Shown here: in pieces, positions 7,239-13,734 of the stretch
Position numbering within the stretch: the stretch's first letter is position 1
Layout: each line of letters begins with the position of its first letter
From: Natronomonas sp.
Lineage (GTDB): Archaea > Halobacteriota > Halobacteria > Halobacteriales > Haloarculaceae
Assembly: GCA_007135435.1 (NCBI GenBank)
Contig: SLIW01000405.1
Location: 1-13,991 of the forward strand
DNA length: 13,991 nucleotides
Direction of reading: 5' to 3'
Notes under the pieces: model-generated
The model's database searches: none
What the model was told of the DNA's origin: nothing
The model's input: only the letters and a program-made list of their open reading frames with translations
Program-made: the position numbers and the translations under genes

Positions 7239-7637
7239 TCACCGGTAGGACTTCTGGTAGCGAGCCCTGGCGCCGGGGCCGCCCCACTTCTTCGGTTCGG
7301 TCTGGCGCACGTCGTTGACGAGCAGCGACCGGTCGAACGACATGAACGCGTCGCGAAGCTCGGCGTCCGTCGTGTGCTCGACGAGCCCGCGGGCGATGGC
7401 GGTCCGGACCGCGTCGGCCTGGCCCGCGTAGCCGCCCCCGGACACCGTCACGTCGACGTTGACGCTGTCCCGGAGCTCGTCGGCGGCGATGCGGAACGGT
7501 TCGAGCATCTTCAGCCGCGCCTGCTCGGGCTCGACCAGCTCGACGGGCGTGGCGTTGATCCGCACCCTGCCGGAGCCGTCCGAGACCGTCGCGCGGGCGA
7601 CGGCCGTCTTCTTCTTTCCTGACGTGTTGGTTACCAT
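7239..7637 (-). CDS. rps9: Small-subunit ribosomal protein uS9
   Basis: 132 residues, full length for archaeal S9. It starts [18 protein letters not shown] and carries the family core [25 protein letters not shown] (65-83) and [11 protein letters not shown]. The basic tail [11 protein letters not shown] is the part that reaches the P-site tRNA in the ribosome. The start overlaps the rpl13 stop by 7 nt, so translation is likely coupled. It is the third ribosomal gene of the tRNA-Leu-led operon. Confidence 0.98.
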   Translation of the reverse strand: MVTNTSGKKKTAVARATVSDGSGRVRINATPVELVEPEQARLKMLEPFRIAADELRDSVNVDVTVSGGGYAGQADAVRTAIARGLVEHTTDAELRDAFMSFDRSLLVNDVRQTEPKKWGGPGARARYQKSYR

Positions 7638-8080
7638 GTGACGTTAGCCCCCAGGTTCTCGCTTACCTCGCCGAGCGAGACGAACTTGATCGTCGACAGC
7701 CTGTCCAGGGAGGTGTCCTCGAGGACCTCCGCCTGGACGTCCTCGTCGCCCGCGTAGGGGTCACCGAGGTAGACGCGGACGTTCTCGAACGCCTCGCGCC
7801 CGCGCGTCTCCTTGTAGGGGAGCATCCCCCGGATCGCGCGCTTGAAGATGCGGTCGGGGCGCTTCGGGTAGTGCGGCCCCCGGTCGGAGCCGACCTCGTC
7901 GCGCTTGCGGTACACCTCCATGACGTCGTGTTCGTTGCCGGTGATGACGGCTGCCTCGGCGTTGACGACGGCGACCCGGTCGCCGTCGAGGGCGCGCTGG
8001 GCGACCTGCGAGGCGACGCGGCCGAGGATGCAGTCCCGGGCGTCGACCACGAGGTCGGCGTCGAACTCCGCGTAGCTCAT
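7631..8080 (-). CDS. rpl13: Large-subunit ribosomal protein uL13
   Basis: 149 residues with the L13 features [16 protein letters not shown] (13-28), [11 protein letters not shown] (38-48), the [20 protein letters not shown] segment (about 70-89) and a C-terminal acidic stretch. Its ATG at 8080 overlaps the rpl18e stop as ATGA and its own stop overlaps the rps9 start, so the three ribosomal genes look translationally coupled. It binds 23S rRNA early in 50S assembly. Confidence 0.98.
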   Translation of the reverse strand: MSYAEFDADLVVDARDCILGRVASQVAQRALDGDRVAVVNAEAAVITGNEHDVMEVYRKRDEVGSDRGPHYPKRPDRIFKRAIRGMLPYKETRGREAFENVRVYLGDPYAGDEDVQAEVLEDTSLDRLSTIKFVSLGEVSENLGANVTW

Positions 8081-8430
8081 CGGATCACCCGTACGCCGGC
8101 GCCGTCTGGGTTGTCTTCGAGTGCCTGTTCGAGTTCGATCGCCTCGCCCACCTGGTCGATCTTCGTCCGAGCGGTCGACGAGAAGTCGACCGCCGCGACG
8201 GTGACCTCCTTGCGGAGGGCACCGGACCCGAGCACCTTGCCCGGCACGACCACGGTCTCGTCCTCCCGGGCGTACCGCTCGATGCGGCCCAGGTTGACCT
8301 CCGCGTGCGTGCGACGGGGCTTCTCGAGGCGCTCGGCGACATCGCTCCAGACCGAGCCGCCGCCGTTCCTGGCGGCCGACTTCAGGTCGGCGATGAGACT
8401 GGTGAGCCTCGGGTTGGTCTTGCTACTCAT
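8077..8430 (-). CDS. rpl18e: Large-subunit ribosomal protein eL18 (L18e)
   Basis: 117 residues of the archaeal/eukaryotic L18 family, which is related to bacterial L15. Visible family features are [18 protein letters not shown] (4-21), [13 protein letters not shown], the [10 protein letters not shown] segment (45-54) and [13 protein letters not shown] (60-72). It is the first protein gene after tRNA-Leu: 26 nt separate the mature tRNA end from the ATG, and a ggag sequence lies 11 nt before the ATG, so after tRNA release the mRNA would keep a short leader with a possible ribosome-binding site. Confidence 0.98.
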   Translation of the reverse strand: MSSKTNPRLTSLIADLKSAARNGGGSVWSDVAERLEKPRRTHAEVNLGRIERYAREDETVVVPGKVLGSGALRKEVTVAAVDFSSTARTKIDQVGEAIELEQALEDNPDGAGVRVIR

Positions 8431-8456
8431 CGGTTTTGGTACTCCTGAGAAGTGGA

Positions 8457-8541
8457 TGCAGGGAGCAGGATTTGAACCTGCGGACCTCTACAGGACAGCG
8501 CCCTGAACGCTGCGCCGTTGGCCTGACTTGGCTATCCCTGC
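8457..8541 (-). tRNA. tRNA-Leu, anticodon CAG
   Basis: On the minus strand an 85-nt class II tRNA folds from acceptor GCAGGGA (8541-8535) paired with TCCCTGC (8464-8458), with discriminator A at 8457 as expected for Leu. The D arm reads GCCAAG...GGC. The anticodon stem CAGCG/CGCTG holds loop TTCAGGG, anticodon CAG, which decodes CTG, a favoured Leu codon in GC-rich genomes. A long variable arm follows, then the T arm GCAGG-TTCAAAT-CCTGC. No intron and no encoded CCA. It heads the rpl18e-rpl13-rps9 operon, as in the known haloarchaeal S9 operon. Confidence 0.98.
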
Positions 8542-8564
8542 TCGCGTCTCTGGGTTCTCGGTCC

Positions 8565-8580
8565 CCACTAATGCCCCTTT
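8565..8580 (-). promoter_or_regulatory. Possible promoter of the tRNA-Leu/S9 operon
   Basis: On the minus strand, aaaggggcattagtgg contains the TATA-like attagt centred near 8569, about 26 nt from position 8543, next to the tRNA 5' end at 8541. A purine-rich stretch upstream could be a BRE. The box is weaker than the one before tRNA-Ser. A separate promoter here is plausible because the spacer after rpoD is the only long gap in the cluster. Confidence 0.4.
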
Positions 8581-8621
8581 CGGTCCGACGGATCGTCGGG
8601 ACCGTCGTCGCGGCCGCCAGT

Positions 8622-8662
8622 GGGACCGCCGCCGGCCGGTCGGTGCCGACCGCGGCGGTCCC
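8622..8662. repeat. Strong GC-rich hairpin in the rpoD/tRNA-Leu spacer
   Basis: gggaccgccgc (8622-8632) and gcggcggtccc (8652-8662) are perfect 11-nt inverted repeats. Inside, ggtcgg (8638-8643) pairs with ccgacc (8646-8651) around a 2-nt tip, and cggcc (8633-8637) is left as a one-sided bulge. In minus-strand RNA this would lie 62 nt after the rpoD stop and about 80 nt before tRNA-Leu. Possible roles are termination or attenuation between the two halves of the cluster, 3' end protection of the rpoD mRNA, or RNA processing. No T-run follows, so a simple intrinsic terminator is not shown. Confidence 0.6.
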
Positions 8663-8723
8663 GGCTCTGGTGGGCCGGTGGGCGTCTCCGGGGGTGGTGG
8701 TGGGGATGTTCATCGGTGTCTGG

Positions 8724-9467
8724 TTACAGCTGGACCGCCGCCTGGAGCTCCGACGCCCGGGTCTCGATCGACTCCACGGCGCCGAGGACGAGCTCCTCGA
8801 CCGACAGCGAGCCGTCGGTCTCGACGTGGAAGACGAAGGCGTCCGGGACGTCCTCGACGGTGACCTCGCGGCCGGGGTACCGCTGGCTGAGGTCGTTGTC
8901 GAACTCCTCGGCGGGCACGAGCTCGCCGTCGTCCTCGACGACGCCGCGGATTATCTGCGGTTCGTCGTCCTCGAACTCCCCCTTCTCCTCGCCGACCTCG
9001 ATCCGCTGGAGGTACTGGTAGCCGACGGCCACGCCGCCCTGGTGCTTGGCGTGGTCCTTGCCGCGCCCCAGCCGGGCGACGGCCTCCAGCTCGAGGCGCT
9101 GGCCCTCCTTGAGGTCGATGATGGGGACGTTCTCGTCGGCGGGCTGGACCTGTTCGTCGCTCGAGACGAGGTCGCCCGAGTACGCCGTGTCGGGGCCCTC
9201 CACGTCGATGGCGAGGGTGACCTCGTCGCCCGGCTCGTAGTCGTCCGGCGTCGTCAGCGGGATCAGCCCCAGCCGGAGGGCGATCTGCTCGTCGAACATC
9301 ACCGACGAGTTCTCGATGACCCGGACGGTGTCGATCGACAGCGTGGGGACGTCCGCGATGATGGCCCGGCGCACGCCGTTGGCGAACGCGGGCGTCACCC
9401 CGCGGACGAGGAACCGCGCGCTACGGTCGTCGCGGTCGATGAACGCCACGTCGAACTCCTCCGCCAT
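8724..9467 (-). CDS. rpoD: DNA-directed RNA polymerase subunit D (Rpo3)
   Basis: 247 residues. This is the archaeal counterpart of bacterial alpha and eukaryotic Rpb3, the platform on which polymerase assembly begins with subunits L, N and [25 protein letters not shown] marks the dimerisation part (about 19-42), LRLGLIPLT (64-72) the adjoining conserved segment, and [14 protein letters not shown] (about 215-228) the C-terminal part. The protein has no cysteine at all, so the [4Fe-4S] domain found in subunit D of many other archaea cannot form. It lies 1 nt after rps11 and is followed by the 182-nt spacer. The symbol does not mean bacterial sigma-70. Confidence 0.97.
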   Translation of the reverse strand: MAEEFDVAFIDRDDRSARFLVRGVTPAFANGVRRAIIADVPTLSIDTVRVIENSSVMFDEQIALRLGLIPLTTPDDYEPGDEVTLAIDVEGPDTAYSGDLVSSDEQVQPADENVPIIDLKEGQRLELEAVARLGRGKDHAKHQGGVAVGYQYLQRIEVGEEKGEFEDDEPQIIRGVVEDDGELVPAEEFDNDLSQRYPGREVTVEDVPDAFVFHVETDGSLSVEELVLGAVESIETRASELQAAVQL

Positions 9468-9468
9468 G

Positions 9469-9852
9469 TCAGAACCCCGAGTTCTTCGGTCCCCGCGTGC
9501 CGTCGTGCGGGATGGGGGTCACGTCCTCGATGCGGCCGATCTCGAGGCCGGCGCGGGCCAGCGCGCGGATCGTCGCCTGGGCGCCCGGCCCGGGGTTCTT
9601 CTGCTGGTTGCCCCCCGGTCCGCGAACGCGGACGTGGACGCCCTCGATGCCGGCGTCGAGGACCTCCTGGGCGACGACCTCGGCCATCTGCATGGCGGCG
9701 TACGGCGACGCCTCGTCGCGGTTCTGCTTCACGACCGTGCCGCCGGACGACTTGGTGATCGTCTCGGCGCCGGTCAGGTCCGTCACGGTGATGATCGTGT
9801 TGTTGAACGAGGCGTGCACGTGGGCGACGCCCCAGGTCTTGTCGTCTGCCAT
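9469..9852 (-). CDS. rps11: Small-subunit ribosomal protein uS11
   Basis: 127 residues with the full set of S11 signatures: [20 protein letters not shown] (7-26), [18 protein letters not shown] (49-58), [19 protein letters not shown] (74-92) and a C-terminal [13 protein letters not shown]. It sits on the platform of the 30S subunit. It begins 1 nt after the rps4 stop (TGA C ATG) and ends 1 nt before rpoD, so it is cotranscribed with both. Confidence 0.98.
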   Translation of the reverse strand: MADDKTWGVAHVHASFNNTIITVTDLTGAETITKSSGGTVVKQNRDEASPYAAMQMAEVVAQEVLDAGIEGVHVRVRGPGGNQQKNPGPGAQATIRALARAGLEIGRIEDVTPIPHDGTRGPKNSGF

Positions 9853-9853
9853 G

Positions 9854-10378
9854 TCACTGTCCCTCCGCTCGCTCGGGGTGGAGGTCGTCCGCCAGCGGGC
9901 TCGTCCCGTCGTAGTCGATGACGCCCTCCTGGGCGACGTCCACCTTGTAGGACGGCCGGGTGACCCGCGCGCCGTCGACGGTGATGTGGCCGTGGACGAT
10001 GAACTGCCGGGCCTGATTCGGCGTGTTCGCCAGCCCCTTCCGGTAGGCGACCGTCTGGAGGCGGCGCTCGAGGATGTCCGTGACGTCGAGCGACAGGATG
10101 TCGTCGAGGCCGTCCTCCTCGTCGAGGACGCCGATGCGCTTCAGCCGCGCGAGGAAGTCCGCGGCGGCCTCGGCGGCCACCTCGACCTCGCCCTGGGCCT
10201 CGCCGAGGAGCCGGCGGGCCTCGCGGCGGTAGTCGCGCAGCTCCGACTGCGCGCGCCACAGCTCCTCCTTGTTGGAGAGGCCGTAGCGGGACAGCAGGTC
10301 GGCCTCCTGGGCGATCCGCTCGCCCTGGAAGGGGTGGTTCGGCGTCTCGTAGAACTTGGTGTTACGTCCGAGCGCCAT
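9854..10378 (-). CDS. rps4: Small-subunit ribosomal protein uS4
   Basis: 174 residues, archaeal type. The N-terminal segment [12 protein letters not shown] (6-17) is typical. The S4 RNA-binding domain spans about 103-147, with [17 protein letters not shown] and [14 protein letters not shown] inside it. It nucleates 30S assembly by binding 16S rRNA. Its start shares one nucleotide with the rps13 stop (TAATG), and rps11 follows after 1 nt. Confidence 0.98.
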   Translation of the reverse strand: MALGRNTKFYETPNHPFQGERIAQEADLLSRYGLSNKEELWRAQSELRDYRREARRLLGEAQGEVEVAAEAAADFLARLKRIGVLDEEDGLDDILSLDVTDILERRLQTVAYRKGLANTPNQARQFIVHGHITVDGARVTRPSYKVDVAQEGVIDYDGTSPLADDLHPERAEGQ

Positions 10379-10893
10379 TACTCGTCCTCAGCCTCCTCTT
10401 CCGCTCGTTCCTCCTTGATGGCCTCGACGTTGACGCCGATGGTCCCCTCGGAGCGACCCGTGGACTTCGTCCGCTGGCCGCGGACCTTCTGGCCGCGCTT
10501 GTGGCGGACGCCACGGTAGGAGTCGATCTTCTTCATCCGGTTGACGTCCTGTCGGCGGGTGAGCTCGAGCTCGTTGCCGATCTCGTGGGTGGTCTCGCCG
10601 TCGAAGAAGTCCCGCTGGTGGTTGGTCATCCACGCCGGGACCTCGTCGGCGTACGACTCGACCAGTTCGACGATCGTCTCGATCTCCTCCTCGTCGAGGG
10701 CGCCGAGGACGTCACGTCGGTCGACCTCCGCCTTCTCCGCGATGATGCGAGCGGCGCGTCGACCGAGACCGTCCATCTCGCTCAACGCGCGCTCGACGCT
10801 CTTCGTCCCGTCGAGGTCGGTCTGTCCGATGCGGACGAAGTACTGGATGTCCTCGCCTCCGTCCTCGTCCGCCTGTGGTTCTTCTGCACTCAT
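10378..10893 (-). CDS. rps13: Small-subunit ribosomal protein uS13
   Basis: 171 residues from the ATG at 10893. The archaeal S13 features are [20 protein letters not shown] (18-37), [11 protein letters not shown] (41-51), [13 protein letters not shown] (88-100) and the highly basic [20 protein letters not shown] (126-145), which contacts tRNA and 16S rRNA at the subunit head. Acidic tails flank both ends, a halophilic trait. The ATG is only 13 nt after the mature 3' end of tRNA-Ser; the open frame upstream runs into the tRNA and is not coding. First protein gene of the S13-S4-S11-RpoD unit. Confidence 0.98.
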   Translation of the reverse strand: MSAEEPQADEDGGEDIQYFVRIGQTDLDGTKSVERALSEMDGLGRRAARIIAEKAEVDRRDVLGALDEEEIETIVELVESYADEVPAWMTNHQRDFFDGETTHEIGNELELTRRQDVNRMKKIDSYRGVRHKRGQKVRGQRTKSTGRSEGTIGVNVEAIKEERAEEEAEDE

Positions 10894-10906
10894 GTGTGTT
10901 CGTGAG

Positions 10907-10990
10907 CGTCGTGGCGGGGATTTGAACCCCGGAGGCTTGCGCCACAGAGTTAGCAACCCTGCGCCTTGGGCCAGGCTTGGCTACCACGAC
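10907..10990 (-). tRNA. tRNA-Ser, anticodon GCT
   Basis: On the minus strand an 84-nt class II tRNA has acceptor GTCGTGG (10990-10984) paired with CCACGAC (10914-10908), and discriminator G at 10907, as expected for Ser. The anticodon stem CAGGG/CTCTG (one G-T pair) encloses TTGCTAA, anticodon GCT, which decodes AGC and AGT. The variable arm is long, and the T arm is CGGGG-TTCAAAT-CCCCG. No intron and no encoded CCA. It precedes rps13 on the same strand and probably shares its primary transcript. Confidence 0.98.
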
Positions 10991-11080
10991 ACGGCCCGCG
11001 TGTGTATCGTCGCCCTCCCGGACTCGGGGCCGACGCCCCTGCAGTACGTCGACTAACATCCTCTCGTACCCGACCGCCGT

Positions 11081-11090
11081 ACTTAAAACG
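11081..11090 (-). promoter_or_regulatory. Promoter of the tRNA-Ser/rps13 operon
   Basis: On the minus strand the sequence cgttttaagt carries a clear haloarchaeal TATA box (ttttaa, 11088-11083) in GC-rich DNA. The expected transcription start is near 11060, leaving about 70 nt of 5' leader before tRNA-Ser. The box is framed by cgtac and gtacg (11078-11082 and 11089-11093 region), a small dyad that might be part of the recognition site. Confidence 0.6.
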
Positions 11091-11099
11091 TACGATACC

Positions 11100-11150
11100 G
11101 CCGTCCCCGTGAGACGGCCACTCAGCGGCTCCTCACGCCGGTCGACCGGC
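11100..11150. repeat. Two inverted repeats between the mrp unit and the rps13 operon
   Basis: A perfect 14-nt palindrome, gccggtcgaccggc (11137-11150), and a 6-bp stem-loop, gccgtc/gacggc (11100-11105 and 11113-11118), follow the stop of the 95-residue protein on the minus strand. A TTTT run appears only about 11 nt beyond the second stem, inside the rps13 operon TATA box. They may separate the codirectional mrp transcript from the ribosomal operon, but a terminator is only a guess. Confidence 0.4.
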
Positions 11151-11164
11151 CCCCTTCGGATTCC

Positions 11165-11452
11165 TCAATCGTCCCGATCCGGTAACCCGCCGCGTTCCTT
11201 GACCCGGAGGATGTTCCGCATGTTCAGGTAGATGTCCGCGGGCGTCGTCTCCTCCTCGGGGTCGTAGAGGTCCGAGACCCGGTAGAGCATCGCGGCGACC
11301 AGCTCGCTCTCCGAGGATTCGCCTCTGACGTCGTCGGCGACCTCGCGCAGGAAGGCGACCCGTTCCGGATCGTCGGCGAACCGTGATTCGCCCTCGGTAT
11401 CACCATCGGACCGGGCGTCGTCCGCGTCACGGCGTTCCCGATCTTCGGTCAT
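11165..11452 (-). CDS. Uncharacterised 95-residue acidic protein downstream of mrp
   Basis: I do not recognise a named family. The first ~28 residues are Asp/Arg/Glu-rich and look disordered. The rest looks like a small helical domain: PERVAFLREVADDVRG (29-44), SESELVAAMLYRVSDLYDP (47-65), then TTPADIYLNMRNILRVKERGGL (70-91) with a dense set of hydrophobic and basic residues that looks conserved. It has no cysteine, signal peptide or membrane segment. The start lies 18 nt after the mrp stop, so the pair is probably cotranscribed. Acidic composition and position argue for a real gene. It may act with the Fe-S carrier, but nothing in the sequence shows that. Confidence 0.8.
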   Translation of the reverse strand: MTEDRERRDADDARSDGDTEGESRFADDPERVAFLREVADDVRGESSESELVAAMLYRVSDLYDPEEETTPADIYLNMRNILRVKERGGLPDRDD

Positions 11453-11470
11453 GTCTCGTCCCTGGGGTCC

Positions 11471-12577
11471 TCATTCCGGGCTGCTCTTCGGGCTCTGGCC
11501 GCCCGGTGATTCCTGGTCGGCCGCCGTCGCCCGTTCGCTCCTGGTGCTCGCTTCCCGTCGTCGGACGATCCCCTGCATGTTCGCCGTCTGCCGCGTGACC
11601 CGCCGGAACGCCTCCCCGGTCTCGCTGTCCTCCTCGAGTACGAGCGGTTTCCCGGTATCGCCCCCCTCGCGCACGGACGGGTCCAGTGGGATGCGCCCGA
11701 GGAACGGCATCCGGACCTCCTCGGCGAACGCCTCGCCGCCGCCGCGGCCGAAGATGTCGTGTTCGCTCCCGCAGTCGGGGCAGACGAACCCGGACATGTT
11801 CTCGACGATGCCGAGGACGTTCGTCTCGTGCTTGCCGAACATCCGGAGGCCCTTGTTGGCGTCGTCGAGGGCCACCTCCTGGGGCGTCGTGACGATGACC
11901 GCCCCTGAGACCGGGACCGACTGGAGCATGGTCAGCTGGGTGTCGCCGGTCCCCGGTGGCAGGTCCACGATCATGTAGTCGAGCGCGCCCCACTCGACGT
12001 CCTCCCACAGCTGGGTCAGCACCTTGTGGACCATCGGGCCGCGCCAGATGACTGGATCGTCCTCCCCGAGGAGGAAGTCCATGCTCATGAGCTTCATCCC
12101 GTGTTTCACCGGCGGGACGAGGGTCTCGTGCTCGGTCGCCTGCGGCGCCTCGTCTGCCTCGAGCATCCGCGGCACGTTCGGACCGTAGACGTCGGCGTCG
12201 AAGAGCCCGACGCGGGCGCCCATGTCGGCGAGCCCCGCCGCCAGGTTCACCGCGACCGTCGACTTGCCGACCCCTCCCTTGCCGGAGGCGACCGCGATCA
12301 CGTTCTTCACCCCCGGCAGGACCTGCTCATCAGAGTCGAGGTCGGTCGCCACGCTCGCCGACAGCTCGACGTCCAGGTCCGTTTCCGCCAGGACCTCGCG
12401 CACCTCGCCCGCCATCGCCGTCTCGGTGGGCGAGTACGGCGCGCCCAGCGCCAGGTCGATCGACACCCGGCCCTCCTCGACGGTGACCTCGTTGACGAGC
12501 CCGAGCGAGACGATGTCGTCGCCGAGGTCCGGATCCTCGACCGCCGAGAGCAGGTCGAGTATCTCCGATCTTTCCAT
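11471..12577 (-). CDS. mrp: Mrp/ApbC (NBP35-type) Fe-S cluster carrier ATPase
   Basis: A 368-residue cytosolic P-loop ATPase thought to carry and hand over [4Fe-4S] clusters. A DUF59/MIP18-like domain fills residues 1-85 and has no cysteine. The ParA/MinD-type ATPase follows, with the deviant Walker A SGKGGVGKST (98-107), FDADVYGPNVPRML (126-139), VDLPPGTGD (204-212) and the paired cluster-binding cysteines in VCPDCGSEHD (Cys266, Cys269). Residues ~340-368 form a low-complexity Ser/Glu/Arg tail. The ATG at 12577 is about 28 nt from a TATA-like box, consistent with a leaderless start. Divergent from moaA, itself an Fe-S enzyme, and followed by the 95-residue protein. Haloarchaeal genomes often label this gene apbC. 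Confidence 0.94.
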   Translation of the reverse strand: MERSEILDLLSAVEDPDLGDDIVSLGLVNEVTVEEGRVSIDLALGAPYSPTETAMAGEVREVLAETDLDVELSASVATDLDSDEQVLPGVKNVIAVASGKGGVGKSTVAVNLAAGLADMGARVGLFDADVYGPNVPRMLEADEAPQATEHETLVPPVKHGMKLMSMDFLLGEDDPVIWRGPMVHKVLTQLWEDVEWGALDYMIVDLPPGTGDTQLTMLQSVPVSGAVIVTTPQEVALDDANKGLRMFGKHETNVLGIVENMSGFVCPDCGSEHDIFGRGGGEAFAEEVRMPFLGRIPLDPSVREGGDTGKPLVLEEDSETGEAFRRVTRQTANMQGIVRRREASTRSERATAADQESPGGQSPKSSPE

Positions 12578-12601
12578 ACGGGTGGTAGGTCGGGTGGCGC
12601 C

Positions 12602-12609
12602 GATAAGCG
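12602..12609 (-). promoter_or_regulatory. TATA-like box of mrp
   Basis: Minus-strand cgcttatc is centred about 28 nt before the mrp ATG, the distance expected for a nearly leaderless transcript. It is the only AT-rich string close to the start. Confidence 0.45.
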
Positions 12610-12682
12610 TTGTGACCCTCGCCGTGGCCGACGCCGGCTCGATCGGAACCGGAACGCGCCCGGATCGGTGATCGGTACCGTG

Positions 12683-12704
12683 ACGTAATCACCAGTGGTT
12701 ACGT
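12683..12704. promoter_or_regulatory. Imperfect 22-bp palindrome upstream of moaA, candidate operator
   Basis: The sequence from 12683 to 12704 reads acgtaa-t-cac-cag-tgg-tt-acgt. Nine of its 11 symmetric base pairs match, with perfect outer arms acgtaa/ttacgt. It ends 22 nt before the moaA TATA box and is about 74 nt from the mrp box, so it is placed as an upstream regulatory site for moaA. The sequence does not reveal the regulator. Confidence 0.5.
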
Positions 12705-12724
12705 ACCCCCGGGTATTGGCGTCG

Positions 12725-12732
12725 AATTTAAG
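12725..12732 (+). promoter_or_regulatory. TATA box for leaderless moaA transcript
   Basis: aatttaag on the plus strand is centred about 27 nt before the moaA ATG at 12757, so transcription should begin at or within a few nucleotides of the start codon. Confidence 0.6.
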
Positions 12733-12756
12733 CACGCGTGACCGCACCTTTCGGAC

Positions 12757-13734
12757 ATGCTCGAGGACGGGTTCGGCAGGGAGGTCACCGGCGTCCGGGT
12801 CTCCCTGACCGACCGCTGTAACTTCGACTGCGTCTACTGCCACAACGAGGGCCTCGGCGACACCCGCGGCCCCATGGCACCGGCCGACGACGAGATGTCG
12901 ACCGACGACGTCGTCCGGTTCCTCGAGGTGGCCGCCGAGTTCGACGTCGACGCGGTGAAGTTCACCGGCGGCGAACCGATGCTCCGCCAGGACCTCGAGG
13001 AGATCATCCGCCGGACCCCGGCGGGCATGGAGACCTCCCTCACCACCAACGGGACCTTCCTCCCCGAGCGGGCCCAGGCCCTCGCCGACGCCGGCCTCGT
13101 GAGGGTCAACGTCTCCCAGGACGCGCTCTCGCCGGAGGCGTTCAAGCACGTCACCAAGAGCTCCGCCTACGACGACGTGATGGCGGGCATCGACGCCGCG
13201 CTCGAGGCTGGCCTCGAACCCGTCAAGCTGAACATGGTCGTCTTCGAGGAGACCGCCGGGTACGTCCCCGAGATGGTCGATCACGTCGCGGAGAACGACG
13301 GTCTGCAACTCCAGCTCATCGAGTACATGCCCGAGCTCGCAGGCCGCCCCGACTGGGCGATCGACATCGACCGCGTCCACGGCTGGCTGGAGGAGCGAGC
13401 CCACCGCATCGAACAGCGAGAGATGCATGGCCGCCGGCGCTACTTCGTCGGGACGGAGGACGGCGACGGCGAGGGGATGGTCGAGATCGTCGACCCGGTC
13501 GGTAACCCCCACTTCTGTGCCAACTGCCACCGCGTCCGGGTCACCCACCAGGGGTACCTGAAGGGCTGTCTCAACCGCAACGACGACCTCAAGAGCATGG
13601 GCGAGATGACGAAGCCCGAGATCCGCGAGGCGTTCCGCGAGACGGTGGCCGAGCGGGTGCCCTACTACGGCGAGTACATGGTCCAGGACGGCGATGGCGA
13701 CTGGGTGTTCAACGATAAGTACCTCGAGGCCTAG
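12757..13734 (+). CDS. moaA: GTP 3',8-cyclase MoaA (molybdenum cofactor synthesis)
   Basis: A 325-residue radical SAM enzyme that rearranges GTP in the first step of molybdopterin synthesis, working with MoaC, which is not in the window. The radical SAM cluster motif is CNFDCVYC (Cys21, Cys25, Cys28), the SAM-binding GGEP is at 71-74, and TTNGT follows at 96-100. The second cluster that binds the substrate uses Cys254 and Cys257 (FCANC) and Cys271 (GCLN), in the conserved [14 protein letters not shown] block (250-263). All six cysteines are present, so the enzyme should be active. It ends in NDKYLEA and lacks the C-terminal Gly-Gly of many bacterial MoaA proteins. The ATG at 12757 is set by the TATA box spacing. 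Its stop overlaps the stop of the convergent CAP-domain gene. Confidence 0.96.
   Translation: MLEDGFGREVTGVRVSLTDRCNFDCVYCHNEGLGDTRGPMAPADDEMSTDDVVRFLEVAAEFDVDAVKFTGGEPMLRQDLEEIIRRTPAGMETSLTTNGTFLPERAQALADAGLVRVNVSQDALSPEAFKHVTKSSAYDDVMAGIDAALEAGLEPVKLNMVVFEETAGYVPEMVDHVAENDGLQLQLIEYMPELAGRPDWAIDIDRVHGWLEERAHRIEQREMHGRRRYFVGTEDGDGEGMVEIVDPVGNPHFCANCHRVRVTHQGYLKGCLNRNDDLKSMGEMTKPEIREAFRETVAERVPYYGEYMVQDGDGDWVFNDKYLEA

Noticed and set aside
8572..8745. Plus-strand frame across the rpoD/tRNA-Leu spacer giving a small hydrophobic peptide
   Set aside because: It runs on without a stop into a frame antisense to rpoD, has no promoter or ribosome site, and the spacer is better explained as hairpin and promoter DNA.
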